In this document: piece by piece, positions 12,477 through 24,013 of the stretch | Numbering within the stretch: position 1 is the stretch's first letter | How the letters are laid out: the number at the start of each line of letters is the position of its first letter | DNA from: Plazaster borealis | Lineage: Eukaryota; Echinodermata; Asteroidea; Forcipulatida; Labidiasteridae | Reading direction: 5' to 3' | Length of the DNA: 64,000 nucleotides | NCBI GenBank assembly: GCA_021014325.1 | Contig: CM037472.1 | Coordinates: forward strand, 2,108,001-2,172,000 | Translations under genes and position numbers: made by a program | Notes under the pieces: generated by a model | Told to the model about the DNA's origin: nothing | The model's input: the letters and a program-made list of their open reading frames with translations, nothing else | Database searches by the model: none

Positions 12477-13134
12477 GAAGACAATGTCTAGTTACTGGCA
12501 CTTTTTGTATGGAAATTTCTTTGAATTCTCACATAAATTCATTTGACGTTATTTTCCCAGTTCTGCTCGTTGAGTGAGTATAAGCGGTTATTTTAACAAA
12601 ATCTTTAGTAGCAGCCGGCCTTGTCTGCTGTCACTATAGCAACCGTGTCGAAAAGATGCGAGCAAACGGAGAAAGGTTTCGACTTGATATACACGTAAAC
12701 ATGTCATAAAAATCCGGGACGTGGTGGCCTGGGATAAGAGGAAATAAGAGACGCCCTTGGAGAAGTCTTTATTAAATATGTGAACGTGGTGGACTTGGTT
12801 AAGAGGAAATAAGAAGATTTCATGCGTACATATAAGGAATATCTTTTCTCTATTGGCCTTTGTAGATTCAAAGGCCCTTAGAGAAATCTTCAAGAGTAAC
12901 AATGAGGACACATTGACCTCGTTGTTGTACATTGCTATAAATAGGATAGCTTCTTTTTAGCTGAGTAATTGCTTAAAAGGTTTCTTATTACGGTGATGCA
13001 TTAAAACGATACATCAATCGACATAGAGTAGGACCGTGTGCTGAGGGCGAGGCGGGTAAGGGGGTTCAAACGCCAATCCCCGACCCCTGATAATTGTATG
13101 AGTTTCATGGTGGATCAGATCGACTGTTCTAATG
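12477..13134. repeat. Upstream module type P1, copy A
   Basis: This flank is shared with copies B (17217-17880), C (21131-21780) and F (40433-41009). It begins GAAGACAATGTCTAGTTACTG next to the start codon. It contains the word GCTATAAATAGGATAGC about 458 bp above the ATG (12934-12950). It ends in a GC-rich block GGGCGAGGCGGGTAAGGGGG about 570 bp above the ATG. Confidence 0.6.
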
Positions 13135-13640
13135 ATGAATATGCAGTCTATGAACAAATAACCCATCAACTTAAAGGAAGTACGGACTCGTATTTATCTC
13201 AATATATCAATATCATGTTAAGGATAACGTATACGGGGAGGTTGTCCCAATCTCAAGTCCTAACTGGTGACGGTGGTCCTCTGGCCAAGTTTTACACACC
13301 CCGTCTTTTTGACGGCATTGTCTTATGTTTATCCCTTCGTGGTAGTCCATCCGGATAATAGGCGTTTGGTTGTTTATTGTTTATAAGTTGTTCATTATCG
13401 TGTTGTATTTTTGATCGTACTTCAATGGACCACTAGCTGTACTGGGATATATGTGATTTATTTTTAGAAATGATTAATTAAGTGATTTATATAACTAGCA
13501 TAACCACGCCGTTGCAAATGACTGAAATTGCTGCAGCCGAAATAAGCAATATGATCGTGCACTACATCCTTGACAAAACGACATTGTTTCTGTTTTTCAC
13601 TAACACCAAGAATGTGAGGAACTTTTCACAGGTTTGTTTT
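13135..13640. repeat. Duplicated intergenic module U, copy 2
   Basis: Colinear with the copy at 11690-12204 and the other U modules, down to the words AACACCAAGAATGTGAGGAAC. It separates the upstream flank of copy A from the downstream flank of copy B. No gene is seen in it. Confidence 0.6.
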
Positions 13641-13734
13641 TTTAAATGTGTTCGGTGAAAACTATCTACAGGATGTAAACTGTTTCAAAATCCAATGATG
13701 TATTAACATTACAATATAACAAACACAAACTATG

Positions 13735-14137
13735 TTAAAGGGGTTGTATACGTTTGGTAATTGGAAAATCTTACATACTTGTAGATTATATACCATAAAA
13801 CTACACCTGTGAAAATTTCATTTCAAAAGGGGGTATCGTTTTTGAGATATTGCCGAAAATCTGGAGCGGTTATGTCCACGCAGGAAGAATATTCTGCAAT
13901 TGGAATACACAATTCGAGAAACGTTTTTGACAGAAACGCTTCTTAGATTCAAATTTGCTTCTCAGATTCAAATTTGTTTGGATGAAAACTGATATCTTTT
14001 TCTATAACCACATTACTTCAAAGTGAAATGTTTCTCAAAATTATTATACTATCTGAAGCTGCTGTACTGCTTTACCAAGTAAGTTTTTATTTCCATTAAT
14101 TTTATGAGTAATTACCAAACGTATACAGACCCTTTAA
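13735..14137. mobile_element. MITE of the GTATACGTTTGGTAAT family (TTAA ends)
   Basis: A roughly 400-bp element with inverted ends. TTAAAGGGGTTGTATACGTT at the left answers ACGTATACAGACCCTTTAA at the right. Internal words such as TGTGAAAATTTCATTTCAAA, CAGGAAGAATA and TACCAAGTAAGTTTTTAT recur in copies at about 53081, 57754 and 58436. TTAA at both ends suggests a TTAA target-site duplication. Non-coding. Confidence 0.65.
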
Positions 14138-15097
14138 CAAAAGGGTGATTACCGACTCTCAAATGCAGGCCCTCTTAGGCTGGTTTTGAAATGACGGGGT
14201 CGTTTTTCGTAAAGGTTTGACTCGGTTACCAAATGAAGTTTTGTAAAGACCTGGCAGTATGAACTTTATAATTTGTGAGCTGTCGGTTTGAAATTTTGCA
14301 ACTCCGGTTAGAAATACCGACTTGTACCTTCGAACGATCTAGGCGCCATTTTACTTCAATAAAACACCCACAATCGGCGTCTTGGCCGCTCAGAAACTCC
14401 CTCAATGTTCAAGAACACTCTATGAAACTGCTTTAAACTAATGATGCAAAGATTTTCTTCATTTCGTTTAACGTACTAAGAAATAGACGAGCGGCCCGTG
14501 CCAGTGTTTTGTTATAAAGACAGGCTGAATATTTACAAAACAAAATTCCGACAGTAATCAATAAATATTGAAAGTTCATAAATAAAATTACTTTCACAAA
14601 TGCCAAATTTCGTAGGTTTAACTTATTATTCCCATAGAGTAAATTTGCCTCAACTCAAGTTAAAACCCACCACTGAAAAATAAATGTTAATTATGTTTGT
14701 GAACAAAACGATAACTATGTCTGCTTATCTTTATCTTGAAAATGTACGACAGTTTTAAAGGTAACCGCAAACACGTCAGAAATACGATAACCGTTTGCAT
14801 CGCTCCACTTCGCCAACTTTGGCGGCGCGCAACTCATCAAACAATTATTCGCACACGGTGATTGCGAACATTCTTAAGTTTTGCGCAAGCGGAGCGCACC
14901 CTTGGTTTAAAGTTTTCTAATTCGTTGTTCTTTATTAGTAATACAATATGAATGTGTTCACTCTTCACAATGTTCATGCAACTAAACCGTTGTACAGGAC
15001 ACACAATCAAAAAGGGGGTTGCTGCCGTAATGACAGGAAACAGTAATTTTCCCCAAACTCCCCGCATGTTTTTTTCCCACCGTGATCTTCTTCTCCC
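14138..15097. repeat. Downstream module type T2, copy B
   Basis: Non-coding flank 3' of exon 2 of copy B. It is colinear with 28661-29781 (copy E) and 54551-55764 (copy H). Markers are GACTCTCAAATGCAGGCC, CTCAGAAACTCCCTCAATG and GGCGGCGCGCAACTCATCAA. On the minus strand it holds AATAAA at about 14933-14938, a possible polyadenylation signal about 160 bp past the stop codon. Confidence 0.55.
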
Positions 15098-17216
15098 CTA
15101 TTGATTGGAGACGGTCTCAGACACAGTACCGGTCGCTACACCGTCAACCACCTGGTTCGAATCCCGCTGTCTACAAAACAGCTCCCTGATCCCTTTACGG
15201 AACGGCTTGTTGGTCATGGTGTAAATGACTGGATTCACACAGGAATTACCCACGGCTAAGATGATGTGAGACGGTGGAAAGGTCCTCCTGGAGACATTGG
15301 GACACCGAAATTGAAGAGCAGGAACCAGACTTGGTTTGGAATCCAGCACGCACCGAATGTTATGACGCAGGCCAGGAGTGTCTTCACCAGGGTCTGGGAG
15401 GCTCGGAGCTGCCACATTTCTCGTTGGTCGCTTAGATTTAAACCCAAAGATGCTGAAATAAACAGTGAAATCATCATACAAGCTTATAATTGTTGAACGT
15501 TGATTGTAAAAACAGTGATCATAAGTTTTTAACAATTAATTATGGGACGCCCATGTTTTTGTTGGGGTGTTTGTTTTTTTGTTTGTTGGGGTGTTGGGGT
15601 GTTTGTTTGTTTGTTTGTTAATTTTTTGCCACATGTCTCGGGAACTTATCAGTTAACTAAAGCACCATGCAATTTGCGCAAACCACCGCCAATATAATGT
15701 CAAATATAGAAAATGTTCACATAAATCTTGTTATCATATGGTAGTATGCTGCACTTTTAGATCAATTTTACAGAGAAAAAATCTCGAAAATTAACTAGAA
15801 TTTCAGTGTTTGTAACGTTACTAAAGATGAAATGATCCATGGTTCATGAATTAAGTTTCATAAAGCATGATCCAAGATTCGCTATTCTTGGTTTTGAGTT
15901 TATAATTATCTATAATTATATATTGTGATATTTGAAGAAGTCAAGGGTCACATGTCAATTCAGGCAACCTTGTCCAAAATCCCCTTCATGTTGATTGAAG
16001 ACCTAAATATCTCAAACTAGGGATTGGAAATAGGCTATAGTAACATTGGTCAGCTGGGGACACCGTATGACTTGCTTCCATTGCTCGTCATCCCATTTCT
16101 CCTTTTAAAGGTACTGAACACGTTTGGAAATTGTCAAAGACCAGTGTTCTCACTTGGTGTATCCCAACATATGCATAAAGTAACAAATCTGTGAAAATTT
16201 GGGCTCAATTGTTCATCGAAGTTGCAAGAAAATAATGAAAGAAAAAACACCCTTCTTGTTAGTACATATTTGTGTGCTTTCAGATAGGAATAAAAGGCTT
16301 CTTGCAAGAAGTATTTTATTATTTTAGTGAGAAATTACCTCTTTCTCAAAAAGTACGTTACTTCAGAGGGAGTCGTTTCCAACAATGTTTTATACTATCA
16401 ACAGCTCTCCGTTGCTTGTTACCAAGTAAGTTTTTATGCTAATATTTGTTTTGAGTCATTACCAAACGTGTACGATACCTTTAATAAGATATAAGAACAC
16501 ATTAATTAATAACTAACCTGTTCGAGCAGTTAACGTCTTCACTTGTCTGTTGAGCGTTGAGATAACTTTCAGTTGCGCAAAAATCATCACAACGAATGGA
16601 GCGAAAAATTTGACTGTGAAACTGCACAAGCCAAATGCCACCTGAGCTCCTCGGTTAGACCAGCCTTTAAAATGACATCCTTCCACTTCATCTTCTTCAT
16701 ACAAAAGCAAATGGTGTAATTTTGTAATAACTGCAAACAGCCAACAAGCCGCAATCATCATGTATTTATTTCGTTTCGAGAAGACCGTCTTGTATTTGTG
16801 TGGGTAAACTACCGCTCCAAATTGACCGCGGTCAAACCCAAGACTGACGTCACCGTGAAGAACCAAAACAGGAACTTGGAAGTGTAAACTCGACACCACA
16901 CCTCAACAAAGAACCCGGGGTTCGGAGTAGAGTTGGGTGTAGCTGTTAGAAAATGTGGGATAACCAGAACACACGCCATGAAATCTACAATGGAGAGATG
17001 CACTAATAAATCACTGGTATTAGAACGCAGGGACGGCGAATGGAGGAAAACGATGGCAACCAGTAAGTTACCAGTGATACCAACCACGCAGATCATGCAG
17101 TAGAGAGCTAAGATGAATTTGGTGAAAGGATCGCTGTCTCCCGTCGTTGAGTCTCCATCACCCGGTGTTTCTTCAATACTTGGGACTGACGCTTCAGAGA
17201 GGTTAAGCTGCTCCAT
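15098..17216 (-). pseudogene. GPCR copy B (frameshifted pseudogene)
   Basis: Both exons are present on the minus strand: exon 1 at 16518-17216 (donor CAG|GTTAGT) and exon 2 at 15098-15452 (acceptor CAG at 15453-15455). Exon 1 carries the N-terminus, TM1, TM2 and TM3. It then has a 10-bp deletion next to 16811, exactly after NLER, which removes the Tyr of the ERY motif and shifts the frame; the rest to TM5 reads in another frame. Exon 2 carries TM6 with CWIPNQVW, then loses one base near 15262, so ECL3 is out of frame with TM7 (NPVIY) and the tail. Two separate frameshifts make function unlikely unless they are assembly errors. The 1.07-kb intron is mostly a TTAA-ended MITE (16105-16484) and diverged sequence. 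Both flanks are intact P1 and T2 modules. Confidence 0.87.
16105..16484 (+). mobile_element. MITE of the ACACGTTTGGTAATTGTC family
   Basis: A roughly 380-bp element in the intron of copy B. It starts TTAAAGGTACTGAACACGTT and ends ACGTGTACGATACCTTTAA, so its ends are inverted repeats with TTAA at both edges. Internal words are GGTGTATCCCAACATATGCA, CAAGAAAATAATGAAAGAAA and CTACGTTACTTCAGAGGGAG-like sequence. Five other copies lie in this window, two of them in the opposite orientation. Confidence 0.7.
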
Positions 17217-17880
17217 GAAGACAACGTTTAGTTACTGACACTTGTTGTATGGAAGTTTCTTTGAATTCTTACAAAAATTCATTGGACGTTATTTCCCAGT
17301 TCTGCTCGTTGAGTGAGTATAAGCGGTTATTTTATACCAAAATCTTTAGTAGCAACCCTGTCTGCTGTCACTTTATAGTTACCGTGTCGAAAGGATGCGC
17401 GCAAACGGAGAAAGAATTCGACTTTATATACTTGTTAACATGTGATAAAAATCCGGAACGTGGTGGCCTTGGATACGAGGAAATAAGAGACGCCCTTAGA
17501 GAAGTCTTTATTAAATATGTGAACGTGATAGACTGGGTTAAGAGGAAATAAGATGATTTGATCCGTACATTAAAGAACGTGTTTTCTCCCGATCCCTTGG
17601 TCTTGGTAGATTCAGACGCCCCTGGAGAAATCTTCAAGAGTAATAATGGGGACGCATTGACCTCATTTTTGAACATTGCTATAAATAGGATAGCTTCTTT
17701 TATTCTTAGCTGAGTAATTGCTTGAAAGGTTTCTTAAGGCGATGCATTGAAACGATACATCAATCGACATAGAAAGACATTGTGCTGAGGGCGAGGCGGG
17801 TAAGGGGGTTCAAACGCCAATCCCCGACCCCTGACCTACCCCACCCGCAAATGATTGTCAGCTATACGTCAGCAATGATC
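17217..17880. repeat. Upstream module type P1, copy B
   Basis: Colinear with the flanks of A, C and F. GCTATAAATAGGATAGC lies about 460 bp above the ATG (about 17678-17694) and the GC-rich block GGGCGAGGCGGGTAAGGGGG at about 17789. No coding sequence is supported; the open frames on either strand are shared only by virtue of the duplication. Confidence 0.55.
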
Positions 17881-18211
17881 CTTTTATAGGTTTCTACAGG
17901 ATTACTTCCGGAGAGACCATAAAGCAAAGTTATATAGCACGTCTCAAATAACGTAATTTGAAGACTTGCTCACACTGCATATACAACATTAAATTAGTGA
18001 TATATGTTATCCGTCACTACGAATGTTGTGAATTAACAACTTGAGAAGATTATTCGTAAGCTACAACAGCGGTGATTTTGTCCAGTGTTGACCAAAACAT
18101 CAGGAATAGACTGGTTGGTGCTTTCTAAGAGTTGTCTGGTGCCATGTTCTTTGGTTGTAAACGTGAACAGCACAAACATTGTTTTTGCGAGAGAAGTCGT
18201 TCTCTTCTTTT

Positions 18212-21130
18212 TTAGGCAGCAGAGACGGTCATGGACACAGTATGGGTCGCTACACCGTCAACCACCTGGTTCGAATCCCGTTGTCTATAGAACAGCTCCT
18301 TGATCCCTTTACGGAACGGCTTGTTGGTCATGGTGTAAATGACTGGATTTACACAGGAATTTCCCACAGCTAAGATGACAGTGATGTGGTGTGAAGGTAC
18401 CCCAAAAACCAATGGAACTCCGAAATTGAAGAGTAGGAACCAGACTTGGTTTGGAATCCAGCACACACCGAATGTTATGACGCAGGCCAGTAGTGTCTTC
18501 ACCAGTGTTTGTGAGGCTCGGAGCTGCCACATCTCACGCTGGTCGCTTGGATTTACTCCCAAAGAGGCTGGAATAAACAGAGAAACCATCATACCAATTT
18601 ATAATTATTGAATATTGCTCGGAAATACAGCGACCATGCAAAGTTGTTACCAATTAAATGTGGGTTCGAATACAACTCGGGACGCCTGTGGATTTAATGT
18701 TGCTGCAGGTCTCGGGAAGTTTTTATTTAACTAAAGTACCTCGAAGAGCGCAAACCCAAGCCAATGTCAGAGAAAGAAAATGTTCCCATATTTCTTATAT
18801 AATTATATACTTTTAGATAAATTTTGTAGAGAAAAAACCTGAAAATTAACTAGAATTTCAGTTTTTGTGACATTACAAGAGATGAAATGATTCATTGTTC
18901 ATGGATTAAGGTTCATAAATCATGATTCAAAATTCTTTACTCATTATTTTTTATTTTGAATTCATATTTGTGTATGATTAGATATTTAAAGAGGTCAAGG
19001 GTCACTAGTCAGTTAAGGCAACCTTGTCCAAAAACCTTCGAGGTCAAGGCCAAGTCCGAATCCTGGGTCTCTGAGGTCAAGGCCAAGGGGGAGACATAGA
19101 ATTCAAAGCAAAGGCCAAGTCCGAATCCTGGGTCTCGTATGCCAAGGCCAAGACCGAGTCATAGCATTCAAAGCCAAGTCCAAGTCCAAATCCTGGGTCT
19201 CGTATGCCAAGGCCAAGACCGAGTCCTAGCATTCAAAGCCAAGGCCAAGTCCGAATACTGGGTCTTTGAGGCCAAGGCCAAGACCGAGTCATAGCATTCA
19301 AAGCCAAGGCCAAGACCGAATCATGGGTCTCTGAGACAAAGGCCAAGTCCGAGTCATATCATTCAAAGCCAAGGACAAGTCCGAGTCACAGACCGCTACA
19401 CGTTTGGTAATTGTCAAAGAACCGGGTCTCACTTGGTGTATCCCAACATATGCATAAAATAAAAAGCCTGTGAAAATTTGGGCTCAATTGGTCATTGAAG
19501 TTGCAAGAAAATGTTGAAAGAAAAAACCCCTTGTTGTACAAATTTGTGTGCTTTCAGATAGGAATAAAAACTTTTTGCAAGAAGTTTTTTGTTATTTTAG
19601 TGAAAATACCTCTTTCTCAAAAACTACGTTACTTCAGAGGGAGTCGTTTCCTACAATGTTTTATACTAGGCCTATCAACAGCTCTCCGTTGCTTGTTACC
19701 AAGTAAGTTTTTATGCTAATATTTGTTTTGAGTCATTACCAAACGTGTACGATACCTTTAAAGAGGTCAAGGTTCACATGTTAGTTAAGGCAACCTTGTC
19801 CAAAGTCTTCCAACCGTCCCACATTTTGCGGGACAGTCCCGCATTACCATTTCCCGAAATTTCCGTCCGTAAAAAAACAAAAAACAACATACAAGTAAGA
19901 TTAAAAAGAAAAGTCTTCACTTTACGCTTAAAATAATATGTAAATGGTTTGAAAGTGTTGAATGTCAGATGGCAGTTCATTCCATAATTTGGGGGCAGCC
20001 GATGAAAAGGATCTGTCACCCGATGTTCGTAACAACTTTGTTCGTGGGAAAAGATAAACACAACTTGTTGTTTGAACGAAAACAGTAACTGGATGATTTC
20101 TTAATCCCAATGAGATCACTAATATACTGAGGAGATAAACCTTTTAACGCTTTGTATGTTAAAATGAGAACTTTAAAATCAATACGAAATCTCATAAGCA
20201 ACCAATGAAGTTGACGCAGAACTGCGTTGTCCCTCATTTTGAGTTTCAGGGGATAGCAGGTCTGGTCCCCTTCATGTTGAATGGAAACCTAAATATGTCA
20301 ACTAGGGATTGGAAATAGGCTACTAACATTGGTCAGCTGGGGACACCGTATGACTTGCTTGCATTGTTCGTCATCCCGTTATACTTAATATGATACTACA
20401 ACACAATAACTTATAACTAACCTGTTTGAGCAGTTAACGTCTTCACTTGTCTGTTGCCTGTTGAGATAACTTTCAGTTGCGCAGCAATCATCACAATAAA
20501 TGGAGCGAAGAAGTTGACCGTGAAAGTGTACAAGCCAAATGCCACCCGAGCTGCTCGGTCAGACCAGCCTTTAACATAACATCCCAGTACTTCATCTTCA
20601 TGGAACAACAGCAAATGGTGTAATTTTGTAATAACTGCAAACATCCAACAAACAGCAATCACCATGTATTTATTTCGTTTAGAGAACACCGTCTTGTATT
20701 TGTGTGGGTAAACTATGGCTACATACCGCTCCAAATTTACCGCGATCAAACCCAAGACTGACGTCATCGTGAAGAACCAAAACAGGAACTCTGAAGTGTA
20801 AACTCGACACCACACCTCGCCAAAGAACCCGGGGTTCGGAGTAGAGTTGGGTCTAGATGCCAGGAAATATGGGATGACCAGACCACAGACCATGAAATCT
20901 ACAATGGAGAGATGCACTAAGAAATCACTGGTATTAGACCGCAGGGACGGCACACGGAGGAGTACGATGGCAACCAGTAAGTTACCAGTGATACCAACCA
21001 CGCAGATCATGCAGTAGAGAGCTAAGATGAACTTGGCGAAAGCATCGCTGTCTCCCGTCTTTGAGTCTCCACCACCCGGTGTTTCTTCAATACTTAGAAC
21101 TGATGCTTCAGAGAGGTTAAGCTGCTCCAT
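18212..21130 (-). CDS. Rhodopsin-class GPCR, copy C (intact, 2 exons)
   Basis: The product is a 354-residue seven-helix receptor joined from 20422-21130 and 18212-18567. The 1854-bp intron has CAG|GTTAGT at its start and TTCCAG at its end, phase 1, in the third cytoplasmic loop. Visible landmarks are an N-glycosylation site at N5, GN of TM1 (N50), LSIVD of TM2 (D78), C108 paired with C184 of ECL2, ERY at 134-136, W162, P210 in TM5, CWIP at 272-275, NPVIY at 310-314 and helix 8 NKPFRKGIKEL. These are class A hallmarks of the peptide-receptor type; coupling is expected to be to G proteins at the cell surface. The ligand is unknown. The helix 8 Cys seen in the other copies (ELFCRQ) is Tyr here (ELFYRQ), which removes a likely palmitoylation site. 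Upstream flank is type P1, tail type T1 (ends SMTVSAA). Confidence 0.88.
19040..19394. repeat. Minisatellite of CAAGGCCAAG units, intron of copy C
   Basis: Irregular tandem repeats built from CCAAGGCCAAGTCCGAATCC, TGGGTCTCTGAGG and GAGTCATAGCATTCAAAG, in units of about 35 to 65 bp. A longer array of the same units lies in the matching intron of copy D (24566-25248). Confidence 0.8.
19395..19763 (+). mobile_element. MITE of the ACACGTTTGGTAATTGTC family, intron of copy C
   Basis: Same family and orientation as 16105-16484. Its left end joins the minisatellite directly (CTACACGTTTGGTAATTGTC), so the first bases including TTAA are lost. The right end ACGTGTACGATACCTTTAA is complete. Confidence 0.65.
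19870..20250 (-). mobile_element. LINE 3' end relic (L2/CR1-like reverse transcriptase C-terminus)
   Basis: Minus-strand frames read LRQLHWL, RFRIDFKVLILTYKAL, GLSPQYISDLI, then GDRSFSSAAPKLWNELPSDI and FKRKVKTFLFNL. This is the familiar C-terminal tail of L2/CR1-type LINE reverse transcriptases. Two frameshifts separate the blocks, and only the last 120 or so codons remain. A second, shorter copy sits in the intron of copy D (25375-25690). Dead relic. Confidence 0.8.
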
Positions 21131-21780
21131 GAAAACAAAGTTTAGTTACTGACACTTGTTGTATGGAAGTTTCTTTGAATTCTCACAAAAATTCATTGGA
21201 CGTTATTTCCCAGTTCTGTTCGTTGAGTGAGTATAAGCGGTTATTTTATACCAAAATCTTTAGTAGCAACCCTGTCTGCTGTCACTTTATAGTTACCGTG
21301 TCGAAAGGATGCGCGCAAACGGAGAAAGGTTTCGACTTTATATACACGTAAACATGTGGTAAAAAATCCGGAACGTGGTGGCCTGGGTTAGGAAGAAATA
21401 AGAGACGCCCTTGGAGAAGTCTTTATTAAATATGTGAACGTGATAGACTGGGTTAAGAGGAAATAAGATGATTTGATGCGTACATTAATGAACATCTTTT
21501 CTCCCTTGGTCTTGGTAGATTCAGACGCCCCTGGAGAAATCTTCAAGAGTAATAATGGGGACGCATTGACCTCATTTTTGAACATTGCTATAAATAGGAT
21601 AGCTTCTTGTATTCTTAGCTGAGTAATTGCTTAAAAGGTTTCTTAAGGTGATGCATTGAAACGATACATCAATCGACACAGAAGGACATTGTGCTGAGGG
21701 CGAGGCGGGTAAGGGGGTTCAAACGCCAATCCCCGACCCCTGACCTACCCCCACCCGTGCTACTATAATCTCACAAATAA
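21131..21780 (-). promoter_or_regulatory. Conserved upstream flank (P1) of receptor C
   Basis: This 650-bp non-coding flank is kept in copies A, B, C and F even where the coding part has decayed. It is therefore the best candidate for promoter and 5' UTR. It contains TATAAATAG on the plus strand (read as CTATTTATA on the gene's strand) at about 21590, some 460 bp above the ATG, and a GC-rich block at about 21698-21717. Conservation may simply reflect recent duplication; the transcription start is not known. Confidence 0.35.
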
Positions 21781-22104
21781 TTGTCAGCTATACGTCAGCA
21801 ATGATCCTTTTATAGGGCACGTGTCAAGTTTAATTTGATCAAGTTTGTTTAAAGTTGGCCGAATAGTTTAGGCCTTTTTCATTTTGGTCGCGTGGCCGTT
21901 TGACAGAAAGAAAGAAAGAAAGAAGGGTAGGGGTGGGGGGGAGAATTCTAGCATTATATCTTTGATAAGCACACTAACGCTCCGGAGCGATATTCCTATC
22001 TGTATAAATCCAGCCAGTGTGAGAAAATACCCGCGCTTACAGTGTTGTGAGACCCTAATACATGTAATTACGTGTATACAACGCACGCTGTCAATCATTT
22101 TCCG
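21781..22104. repeat. Downstream module type T1, copy D (interrupted)
   Basis: Shared with 43190-43335 and 47745-48000. Markers are TTTGACAGAAAGAAAGAAAG, CTCCGGAGCGA and TGTATAAATCCAGCCA. In copy G this module runs on into exon 2. Here it stops at about 22104, where an LTR retroelement begins. Confidence 0.6.
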
Positions 22105-24013
22105 TGTGTAAGTCCGTTGACCCTAGTGGGCGGCGTTAATCCGTTATGAAGGATCTAGAATGATCTAGGCTCTGGAAGTTTGAAGTTAGTTTTAGAACTT
22201 TCCAGAAAACAACACAAATCCTTTATATACAGGCTGGGGATCAATCTTCGGGGGGACACAAATACTCAAGACTGGTGGAAGCTACGACTTCTGTGATTGT
22301 GATTCAACTCGTTGGAGGAGCTTTTGGTAGAGTTCGCTTTTGACCGAGTGCAGTTAAAGAGCTTAATTTAAATCCGGAAAGGACAGTTTCGAACTTAATC
22401 TACAGTTCGGTATTTTGGGGTCATCTTCCCCATATTTTGTGGCGGGTGTCAGATTGTGTGCCCGTCGTTGTTTCGTCTTCTTCTGGACATTTTATCGGAG
22501 TGAGTTTACCCCGTGATAGCTCAAAGTCACATCGGCAAAGAACTGATTTATCGCCCCTGGAGTTGATCGTTTTAGAGCCAGTGTATGTGATCCTCGCTGT
22601 ATCTTCTGTTGCTGTGATCCTCGCCTGTATTTCATCCCGGTTGACGTATTAGCCTGTGAGATTACTTATTTTGTATACGATCTATTTTAATGTACACTTG
22701 TTTTACTCAATCATTGTATGTTTGTTAAACCCAATAGGTATTTGAAGTGGCCGATAGTTTCATTATTAAATCACTTTGATTCTGTGTTCTTTACATCCGT
22801 GTCACCTTGTTTGATTTCTTTGTTGCATCTGAGAAAATTCAGGCTTTTTGAGTGATTTATATTCACGGATAGTTTGGAGATTTTTGGATCGTAACAAATT
22901 GGGGGCCTGTCCGGGAAATCGAACAAAAATAAGCCGTATATTTCTGTGTACAATTGTCAAACAAGGTTGCACGTTTTATCGTTACTAGTCTGTAGTGTTG
23001 TATAAAAATGGCTAGTGAGTTTGATGCACAAGCTTTCGTGGATTCTGAAGATTTGTCAATCGAGAAGTTGCAACAGTTATCAAAAGACGAGTTGCACGGA
23101 GTTGCCAAACACGTTCATGTAGAAATTTCTAGAAGTGCCAAAAAGGCAAAACTAGTGAACGTTCTAGCGGGAGTACTGAACTTAGAGTTGTCTCAGTCTC
23201 CGCAGACTTTTGATCGAGAAATTGAGCTTGCGAAAATTGAGCTTGAAAAGGAAAGGCTCAGGCTTGAGTTTGAAGAAAAAGAAAGAGAAAGTCAAGAAAG
23301 AGATAAAGAAAGAGAACTTGAACTACGAAGGCTTGAACTCAAAGAAAAGTAAAAGGAACGAGAATTTGAACTGCGTAAGCTTGAATTAGAAGTGGGTTCA
23401 AAGAAAGGCAAGGAGAGAACTCCAGTTGATTTTGATCAGCGAAAAACGTGAGGTTGGTGCCAAAATTCAACGAACACGATGTTGATACGTATTTTCTGTC
23501 GTTTGAGAAGATTGCCAAAAATCTTAGTTGGCCTGAGAAATATTGGCCTTTGCTCCTGCAGAGCACTTTTGTGGGTAAGGCTCAGAAAGTCTATGCCACA
23601 CTTTCAGAGGACCAATGTAGTAAATATTCTACGGTTAAGGCATCCATTTTAAATGCGTATGAGTTGGTTCCTGAGGCGTATAGACAGAAATTTAGAAAAC
23701 TGACTAGATTGAATGGCCAGACCTTTGTTGAATTCGCTAGACAGAAGGAAATTGTTTTTGATCGATGGTATCAGTCTCTCAAATGTGAGAAAAATTTTGA
23801 GGAGTTAAAAGAAGTTGTCCTCATGGAAGAATTCAAAAACAGTGTCCCTCTGAGTATCAAAACCCATTTGGAAGAACACAAGATCACCAAATTAAGGAAA
23901 GCTGCAGTGGTAGCTGATGATTATGAATTAACTCATAAAACGAGTATGGGCAAAACTAATTTCCAGTCAAAGGGTTTTTACCAAAATACTAAGGGCAAGT
24001 CAGGTTCAGAGGC
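22105..24013 (+). mobile_element. Truncated Ty3/gypsy-type LTR retrotransposon (5' LTR, PBS, gag)
   Basis: The likely 5' LTR runs from about 22105 (TGTGTAAG; 22107 is possible) to 22896 (GTAACA), with TTTATATAC at 22222. It is followed at 22900-22917 by TGGGGGCCTGTCCGGGAA, a primer-binding site resembling the complement of a tRNA-Pro 3' end. A gag gene starts at 23008. There is no protease, reverse transcriptase, integrase or 3' LTR: at about 24014 the element is joined to an antisense fragment of GPCR exon 2. A solo LTR is ruled out by the gag, and mobility is lost. Confidence 0.8.
23008..24013 (+). pseudogene. gag: Retrotransposon gag (SCAN-like capsid), broken
   Basis: From ATG 23008 the frame gives an N-terminal region, then a highly charged helix rich in ELERE/LELRRLEL words (about residues 65-115, probable coiled coil). 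It meets an in-frame TAA at 23350-23352 inside that helix. The charged helix continues past the stop, then shifts frame near 23440. The second frame carries the capsid part (LVPKFNEHDVDTYFLSFEKI, SILNAYELVPEAYRQKFR, FVEFARQKEI, HLEEHKI). This resembles the gag of Gmr1-like Ty3/gypsy elements, from which the vertebrate SCAN domain is thought to derive. No zinc knuckle is present before truncation at about 24013. The frame then reads through antisense receptor sequence to 24092, which is an accident of the junction. Family assignment is from remembered similarity. Confidence 0.75.

Noticed and set aside
15266..15496. Plus-strand frames opposite receptor exon 2 (also at 18339, 29894, 48412)
   Set aside because: Shadows of the minus-strand coding sequence; they vary with it and lack codon-level conservation of their own.
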